Source of the DNA: Sulfuricurvum sp. IAE1
Lineage (GTDB): Bacteria > Campylobacterota > Campylobacteria > Campylobacterales > Sulfurimonadaceae
Assembly (NCBI GenBank): GCA_945867285.1
Contig: CAMBHX010000105.1
Coordinates: forward strand, 1-5,524
Length of the DNA stretch: 5,524 nt
Reading direction: 5' to 3'
Both the position numbers and the translations under genes were made by a program. The notes below the pieces were generated by a model, which saw only the letters and a list, made by a program, of their open reading frames with translations, was not told the DNA's origin and ran no database searches. Within the stretch, counting starts at the first letter, position 1, and the number at the start of each line of letters is the position of its first letter. Of the stretch, positions 1 to 3,390 are shown piece after piece.

Positions 1-963
1 GTTTGTTACATATTGTCCGATATGACCGTGGCGATCGATCACTAATGTATGACAATTGGGACAATAGGTAGATTCTCTTGCCTCGTCATCGATATTACCG
101 ACATAGACATATTTTAGTCCAACATCTTTGCCTATATCATATGCACGACGTAGTGTTTGAGAAGGAGTTGCGTGCACATCTTGCATCTTATACATAGGGT
201 GAAAGGCGCTGATGTGCCATGGCATCCTAGGATCCAAGTTGGCTTGGAACTGTGCAATGGCTCGAATCTCTTCATCTGAATCATTATACCCTGGGATAAG
301 CAAGGTTGTGGTTTCTATCCATATACCCTTTTTATGGGCATATTCAACGGTATCAAGTACCGGTTTAAGTGATGCTCCGCAGATATCTTTGTAAAAAGAT
401 TGGCTGTAGCCCTTGATATCTATATTCATCCCATCCAAATAAGGAGTTATAGTATCAATCGCTTTGTGTGTTTCGTAGCCGCTTGTGACATAGATATTTT
501 TCAATCCTGCTTCATGAGCAAGCTTGGCGGTGTCGTAGGTGTATTCAAAAAAGACAACAGGTTCATTATAGGTATATGCAATACTTGAACAGCCGTATTC
601 AAGGGCTTTTGAAACTACTCGCTTGGGCGAAAGAGGGTGACCTATAATCTCATGATGGTGCTCTTTTGGATACTGAGAGATATCCGCATTTTGGCAAAAT
701 TTACACGAAAAATTACACCCTACCGTACCAAAAGAAAATACCTGCGATCCTGGTAAAAAGTTAAACATCGGTTTTTTTTCTACAGGATCAACATTGATGG
801 CAGCAGCAAGCCCATAAGTCAATAAAAGCAGTTCGCCATTTTCAACTTTACGAATACCACAAATACCGTACTCACCCTCATGAAGTTTACATTGTTGATG
901 ACATGCCTCACATGCGACTCTACCATCGTGTAATTTTTTGGAAAGCCACGCTATGCTTGACAT
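1..963 (-). CDS. amrS: AmmeMemoRadiSam system radical SAM enzyme (3' end outside window)
   Basis: Reading down from the ATG at 963-961 gives 321 uninterrupted codons to the window edge with no stop, so the C-terminus is missing. The radical SAM cluster motif CNFSCKFC (C83, C87, C90; C-x3-C-x2-C) should bind the [4Fe-4S] cluster that cleaves S-adenosylmethionine. The spacing of later motifs, TYNEP (131-135), NIDIKG (180-185), LLIPGYND (221-228) and WHISAFHP (249-256), is that of the pyruvate-formate-lyase-activase-like AmrS family. An N-terminal cysteine set (C18, C21, C25, C35) and a C-terminal CPNC (301-304) look like extra metal-binding sites; family members usually have a second CxxC shortly after, so perhaps 20-25 residues are lost. 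AmrS genes are known to co-occur with Memo and AMMECR1 homologues; neither is in this window and the substrate is unknown to me. The start is supported by AAAAGGGGTTTAG directly upstream. It probably forms an operon with the gene ending 30 bp upstream. Confidence 0.92.
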   Translation of the reverse strand, partial: MSSIAWLSKKLHDGRVACEACHQQCKLHEGEYGICGIRKVENGELLLLTYGLAAAINVDPVEKKPMFNFLPGSQVFSFGTVGCNFSCKFCQNADISQYPKEHHHEIIGHPLSPKRVVSKALEYGCSSIAYTYNEPVVFFEYTYDTAKLAHEAGLKNIYVTSGYETHKAIDTITPYLDGMNIDIKGYSQSFYKDICGASLKPVLDTVEYAHKKGIWIETTTLLIPGYNDSDEEIRAIAQFQANLDPRMPWHISAFHPMYKMQDVHATPSQTLRRAYDIGKDVGLKYVYVGNIDDEARESTYCPNCHTLVIDRHGHIGQYVTN

Positions 964-993
964 CTAAACCCCTTTTAAAAATCTTCGCCTATA

Positions 994-1425
994 CTATTTT
1001 GTAAAATGCTCCAAGAGCTTATCATCTGGTGTTTTGGTCAAATCCGCATGGAGATTTAGCGTTATTTGTTTTTTTACAGAGGCATTAAGTAACTCCATGA
1101 TTTGGCTGTTGATTGCTTTTGGTGCTGCAAAATATAGAGATTCACCTGCATGTTTGTGAGCAGTTTCATTAACCTGTTGAGCAATCTCTTTGATACGGCG
1201 GTGTTCTTCTTCTATTTTGATATTGTGGTCTTCTCCTGAACCGCTTGCACCGACACCTCTGAAATTCCCTTGCTGATCCGATACTTTTTCTCTAAGTCTT
1301 TGATGAATATCGAGACTTTCACTTCCCTCTACCATGAGGACAGCTTCTCTGCCTAATGGATCTATTTTAGTTGTAAAAAGTTTAAAACGCTGTAAATCCG
1401 TAACAATAATAAGTTTTGATGACAT
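994..1425 (-). CDS. Host_attach family protein (AtsE-like, PF10116 type)
   Basis: The 143-residue product begins MSSKLIIVTDLQRFKLF, matching the usual opening of the family called 'protein required for attachment to host cells' (a beta strand followed by a basic/aromatic R-x-x-LF stretch). The mid-region SGEDHNIKIEEEHRRIKEIA (63-82) and the following helix carry the characteristic charged E-E-E-x-R-R-x-x-x-I-A helix. LYFAAPKAINSQI (97-109) and LHADLTKTPDDKLLEHF (125-141) match the conserved 'lvAPp..lG.Lr' strand and 'DLt..s..el..hl' C-terminal segments. Length fits the family (about 140-150 residues). The name comes from an Agrobacterium attachment phenotype. The fold has been related to archaeo-eukaryotic release factor domains, so a ribosome-linked role is an alternative; I cannot choose between these from sequence. 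An in-frame ATG at 1548 is rejected because the extra 41 residues are AT-rich intergenic translation and an AAAGGG motif lies 5 nt before 1425. A weak TTTAAC-17-GATAAA promoter on the minus strand (1451-1479) is possible. Likely co-transcribed with amrS. Confidence 0.88.
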   Translation of the reverse strand: MSSKLIIVTDLQRFKLFTTKIDPLGREAVLMVEGSESLDIHQRLREKVSDQQGNFRGVGASGSGEDHNIKIEEEHRRIKEIAQQVNETAHKHAGESLYFAAPKAINSQIMELLNASVKKQITLNLHADLTKTPDDKLLEHFTK

Positions 1426-1430
1426 GACAA

Positions 1431-1436
1431 CCCTTT
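1431..1436 (-). promoter_or_regulatory. RBS-like AAAGGG deciding the start of the Host_attach gene
   Basis: On the minus strand the bases before the ATG at 1425 read as an A-tract followed by GGGTTGTC. AAAGGG can pair with the 16S anti-Shine-Dalgarno sequence at 5 nt spacing. This selects the 143-residue start over the ATG at 1548. The match is weaker than GGAGG. Confidence 0.55.
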
Positions 1437-1533
1437 TTTTGTTTAATTTATTTATCGTAACCAAAAAAAATGAGTTAAAAATGAATTCGTCACTAAAAAG
1501 ATGGATCATTTTTTTCTTATTTCTTTGGATTAG

Positions 1534-1550
1534 AATTGTGGTCAACAATT
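1534..1550. promoter_or_regulatory. Inverted repeat AATTGT-N5-ACAATT, possible operator
   Basis: Perfect 6-bp arms (1534-1539 and 1545-1550) are separated by GGTCA, in the divergent region between the Host_attach gene and hsp20. The right arm overlaps the place where a -35 box would sit for the hsp20 -10 candidate TATAAC at 1566-1571. A regulator-binding site is an inference; the DNA is AT-rich, so chance is possible. No CIRCE-type TTAGCACTC repeat is visible here. Confidence 0.35.
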
Positions 1551-1565
1551 ACATTTATGTCTTGT

Positions 1566-1571
1566 TATAAC
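1566..1571 (+). promoter_or_regulatory. Candidate -10 element (TATAAC) for hsp20
   Basis: TATAAC matches five of six bases of TATAAT and would start transcription near 1578, leaving a leader of about 43 nt before the hsp20 ATG. No convincing -35 box lies 17 bp upstream (CAACAA), which is common in Campylobacterota promoters. No sigma-32-type pair of boxes was recognised. Confidence 0.3.
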
Positions 1572-1620
1572 TCTAAAAATGGGGTGAATGTAAATTGTAA
1601 ATCATAAAAAGGGGTTTGCC

Positions 1621-2049
1621 ATGTTGTTAACTAAATTTGATCCATTTAAAGAGTTGCGTTCACTTGAAGAGCGTATAGGTGATGCTTTCACATCGAGTTT
1701 AAGCAAAGATGTCCTTTCCGATTTCACTCCGACAGTGAATACGAGAGAAGGTGAGTACGCTTACCATATTGATGTTGATTTGCCTGGTGTAAAAAAAGAA
1801 GATATCAGTGTAAAAATTGACAATAATATACTGATGCTAAAGGGTGAGCGTAAGTCAAAAAAAGAGGTTAAAAAAGAGGATTATTACAAAATGGAGAGCA
1901 GTTTTGGTAGTTTTACTCGAAGTTTTACACTTCCTAATAATATCGATGCTGAAAATATACATGCAGAGAGTAAAGAGGGGGTTCTTGAGATAACGTTACC
2001 AAAAAAAGAGATCAAGTATGACACTGCAAAGCAAATAAAAATTAAGTAG
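1621..2049 (+). CDS. Small heat-shock protein, Hsp20/alpha-crystallin family
   Basis: The 142-residue protein is an ATP-independent cytosolic holdase that should bind unfolding proteins and keep them available for refolding by DnaK/ClpB-type machinery. The N-terminal arm is MLLTKFDPFKELRSLEERI, typical of bacterial class A small HSPs. The alpha-crystallin domain spans about residues 36-130, with DLPGVKKEDI (53-62), LKGERK (73-78), SFGSFTRSFTLP (94-105) and the signature A-x-x-x-x-GVL followed by EITLPK (115-128). A C-terminal I-K-I (139-141) is the IxI motif that docks on neighbouring subunits during oligomer assembly. Length is normal and no residue is missing. The start follows AAAAAGGGGTTTGCC, a leader shared with the two divergent genes. 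There is no hairpin terminator after the stop, so read-through into the exported-protein gene 70 bp downstream is possible. Confidence 0.96.
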   Translation: MLLTKFDPFKELRSLEERIGDAFTSSLSKDVLSDFTPTVNTREGEYAYHIDVDLPGVKKEDISVKIDNNILMLKGERKSKKEVKKEDYYKMESSFGSFTRSFTLPNNIDAENIHAESKEGVLEITLPKKEIKYDTAKQIKIK

Positions 2050-2076
2050 TGCTAAGTAAGTCATTTTTTACAGAGG

Positions 2077-2089
2077 TGCATAATATGCA
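2077..2089. promoter_or_regulatory. Palindrome TGCATA-A-TATGCA with embedded -10-like box
   Basis: Perfect 6-bp arms around one central base sit 30 bp before the start at 2120. Within it, CATAAT (2079-2084) or TAATAT (2081-2086) could serve as a -10 box, giving a leader of roughly 27-29 nt. A second AT-rich box, TATACT at 2097-2102, is too close to the Shine-Dalgarno to be a good promoter for this gene. A repressor site overlapping the promoter is inferred, not shown. Confidence 0.35.
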
Positions 2090-2119
2090 GTTTTATTATA
2101 CTAAATTGGAGGTTTCTCA

Positions 2120-2467
2120 ATGAAAACATTAATTATACTCTTGTCTGCTTCGGCTATTTTATTAACATTTGCTCATGCAGCACCGGCAGAAGCTGCTGAA
2201 CAAACGAGAATACAGACACAAAGCGAAGTTCAAAATCGTTTTCGTAATATGAGTACGGATCAGTTGTTGGAGCAACAAAGAGTAATGGCACAAGATCGAG
2301 ATAGAGATCGTGATTTACTTCATAAAGAGCTTAAAAATCGCTATCGAATAATGACACAAGAACAAAAGCGCAAATTTGATCAAAGTCCAGTTGAAAATCC
2401 TATTCAACAAGGAATGGGACAAGGTTCTAGTGGCAGTACAGGTAGCGGAGGAAAGGGAGGGCGCTAG
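2120..2467 (+). CDS. Small exported protein, DUF1104-like or Spy/CpxP-like, unassigned
   Basis: The 115-residue product has a clear Sec signal peptide: MKTLIILLSASAILLTF followed by AHA, with likely cleavage after residue 20 (alternatively after 25). The mature protein would be a periplasmic polypeptide of about 90-95 residues. Residues 35-86 look like a charged helical hairpin containing MSTDQ (44-48) and MTQEQKRKF (78-86). These resemble the LTxxQ motifs of the Spy/CpxP periplasmic chaperones, and also the 'MS.EEL ... MTPEERKKF' layout of the epsilonproteobacterial DUF1104 family. Family assignment is therefore uncertain. DRDRDRD (59-65) is a short Arg-Asp repeat, and the tail from about residue 97 is Gly/Ser-rich and probably disordered, ending GGKGGR. 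There are no cysteines. GGAGG at 2108-2112, 7 nt before the ATG, supports the start. It lies 70 bp after hsp20 on the same strand, and its stop codon lies inside a hairpin terminator. Confidence 0.8.
   Translation: MKTLIILLSASAILLTFAHAAPAEAAEQTRIQTQSEVQNRFRNMSTDQLLEQQRVMAQDRDRDRDLLHKELKNRYRIMTQEQKRKFDQSPVENPIQQGMGQGSSGSTGSGGKGGR
2294..2314 (+). repeat. Short in-frame repeat encoding (Asp-Arg)3-Asp
   Basis: Three near-identical GAT-(CGA/AGA/CGT) units within the exported-protein gene encode DRDRDRD. The three Arg codons differ, so the repetition is at the protein level rather than a fresh DNA slippage product. Confidence 0.6.
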
Positions 2468-2487
2468 CCCTCTTGCTTGTTCTTGTT
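2455..2487 (+). terminator. Rho-independent terminator after the exported-protein gene
   Basis: GAGGGC (2457-2462) and GCCCTC (2467-2472) form a perfect 6-bp GC-rich stem around a GCTA tetraloop, extendable by two G-U pairs. It is followed by the T-rich but interrupted run TTGCTTGTTCTTGTT. The TAG stop (2465-2467) lies in the loop and the base of the 3' arm, so the last codons are part of the hairpin. No T-run follows it on the minus strand, so it should act in the plus direction only. Confidence 0.75.
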
Positions 2488-2516
2488 AAAAAAACTTAAA
2501 ATATAAGGATTTTTAA
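2488..2516 (-). terminator. Weak AT-stem terminator for the beta-barrel gene
   Basis: On the minus strand TTAAAA and TTTTAA (plus 2511-2516 and 2496-2501) can pair across a 9-nt loop. One G and then seven T residues (2494-2488) follow. The stem is AT-only, so it may be weak; the T-run and its position over the stop codon at 2513-2515 favour a real, if leaky, terminator. Confidence 0.4.
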
Positions 2517-3250
2517 AAATTATAGCCTAGGCGTAGGGCGAATTCATTGTCGCTCGTAGTATCGCTCAAACCATGACGATAGTTTCCAAGGATAAACCAG
2601 TGTGAGTCAAGAGGTACCATACCATTTAGGGAAAGAGTTTTAAAGGATTCAACGCCAGTATAAATATTTTGAGTTTGAGTATAGTCAATATTGATATAGC
2701 CATTGTTATTTGTCCTATAGGCCGTTCCAGCTGTAAAAGATGATGTATTCTGGTACTGTATAGAATCTTTTAGAATGAATGATGAATGGTGGTATTGAGT
2801 TATGTTTTGAACATTTTTATCATTGACAACCGTGTAAGAGAACCCTCCAAATGCATAGTAGTGTCCATCAAAATCATACTGTGCATACAGCGATCCAAAA
2901 ATATCTATAGCCTCGTTATTATACCCCGTGTTATACGTTGGCAGAATGACACCAAAGCCTGGTTGAAGGGTAAGAGAAGAAGATGGATGGGTTCGGAAAT
3001 ATAATCCAACTTGTGTGTCACCCCATCCTCTGTCATCCATATTTGTATCATCAGATCGAAAATACGATGTCAATATTTGAGCTGACATAATGCCACGATA
3101 GAAATCAGCTTGAAAAGTCGTGGTCAACGTATCAGATTTTTCCATTGTATTGTAGTTAATATCAGAATAGTTGGCACCGATGACAACATCACTATCCATC
3201 CCAGAAGCTTGTACAACAGATAAAATAATGAAAGGCAAAATGCGTTTCAT
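2513..3250 (-). CDS. Predicted outer-membrane beta-barrel protein, unassigned
   Basis: The 245-residue product starts MKRILPFIILSVVQASG, a Sec signal peptide with probable cleavage near residues 16-17. The rest consists of short strands of alternating hydrophobic/aromatic and polar residues separated by Asn/Asp/Gly-rich turns, for example FQADFYRGIMSAQILTSYF (46-64), GWGDTQVGLYFR (75-86), LTLQPGFGVILPTYNTGY (93-110), FGSLYAQYDFDGHYYAFGGFSYTVV (118-142) and FALRLGYNF (237-245). The final residue is phenylalanine, the usual C-terminal signal recognised by the BamA assembly machinery. Size suggests perhaps 10-12 strands. The G-x-GD-x-x-x-G-x-Y segment recalls the Phenol_MetA_deg/transporter-like barrel group, but I cannot assign a substrate. 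The start at 3250 is chosen over an in-frame ATG at 3301 because AAAGGAGG lies 5 nt upstream of it and the signal peptide begins there. It is transcribed towards the exported-protein gene and divergently from the cation ATPase. Confidence 0.8.
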   Translation of the reverse strand: MKRILPFIILSVVQASGMDSDVVIGANYSDINYNTMEKSDTLTTTFQADFYRGIMSAQILTSYFRSDDTNMDDRGWGDTQVGLYFRTHPSSSLTLQPGFGVILPTYNTGYNNEAIDIFGSLYAQYDFDGHYYAFGGFSYTVVNDKNVQNITQYHHSSFILKDSIQYQNTSSFTAGTAYRTNNNGYINIDYTQTQNIYTGVESFKTLSLNGMVPLDSHWFILGNYRHGLSDTTSDNEFALRLGYNF

Positions 3251-3255
3251 AGAGT

Positions 3256-3263
3256 CCTCCTTT
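3256..3263 (-). promoter_or_regulatory. Strong RBS (AAAGGAGG) deciding the beta-barrel start
   Basis: A near-perfect Shine-Dalgarno sequence 5 nt before the ATG at 3250-3248. It places the start at the signal peptide and removes the 17-residue upstream extension beginning at 3301. Confidence 0.8.
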
Positions 3264-3276
3264 TTTCCTATATATG

Positions 3277-3306
3277 ATTTTACATTAATCAGTTTAACCA
3301 AGTTAA
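3277..3306 (-). promoter_or_regulatory. Candidate promoter for the beta-barrel gene
   Basis: On the minus strand TTAACT (3306-3301; four of six -35 matches) and TAAAAT (3282-3277; five of six -10 matches) are separated by 18 bp. Transcription would start close to 3270, leaving a short leader with the strong RBS. The -35 box lies inside the inverted repeat at 3293-3307. Confidence 0.4.
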
Positions 3307-3307
3307 A
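3293..3307. promoter_or_regulatory. Inverted repeat TTTAAC-CAA-GTTAAA, possible operator
   Basis: A perfect 6-bp inverted repeat with a 3-bp centre lies in the 140-bp region between the divergent beta-barrel and ATPase genes. It overlaps the candidate -35 box of the barrel gene and lies about 45 bp upstream of a -10-like TAGAAT (3353-3358) that could serve the ATPase. One regulator could therefore control both genes; the regulator is unknown. Confidence 0.4.
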
Positions 3308-3390
3308 TTGGGAAAAAATGAGTTTTTTAGAGGTAGACTAAATAAGATAACTTAGAATGGTAATAGTAAGAAGATGTAAGAGGAGATTCA

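Noticed and set aside
212..588. Two short plus-strand open frames inside amrS
   Set aside because: The opposite strand carries an intact radical SAM enzyme with conserved motifs throughout; the plus frames have no recognisable features.
1426..1548. Upstream in-frame ATG adding 41 residues to the Host_attach protein
   Set aside because: The extension is AT-rich, has no family similarity and spans the divergent promoter region; the internal ATG at 1425 has an RBS and the family's normal N-terminus.
1334..1570. Plus-strand open frame of 78 residues over the Host_attach start and the intergenic region
   Set aside because: Its composition reflects AT-rich promoter DNA and the antisense of a real gene; no RBS.
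1589..1602. Tandem TGTAAAT TGTAAAT before hsp20
   Set aside because: Only two 7-bp copies in AT-rich leader DNA; not distinguishable from chance and no known site matches.
1551..1620. CIRCE, HAIR or sigma-32 heat-shock control elements before hsp20
   Set aside because: No TTAGCACTC/GAGTGCTAA pair, no CTTGAGT/ACTCAAG pair and no CTTGAAA/CCCCAT boxes could be found by eye.
2786..3004. Plus-strand open frame of 72 residues inside the beta-barrel gene
   Set aside because: Antisense to a gene with signal peptide, RBS and terminal Phe; no supporting features.
3251..3301. Upstream in-frame ATG adding 17 residues to the beta-barrel protein
   Set aside because: It would put charged residues before the signal peptide and translate through the strong AAAGGAGG site; the ATG at 3250 is the better start.
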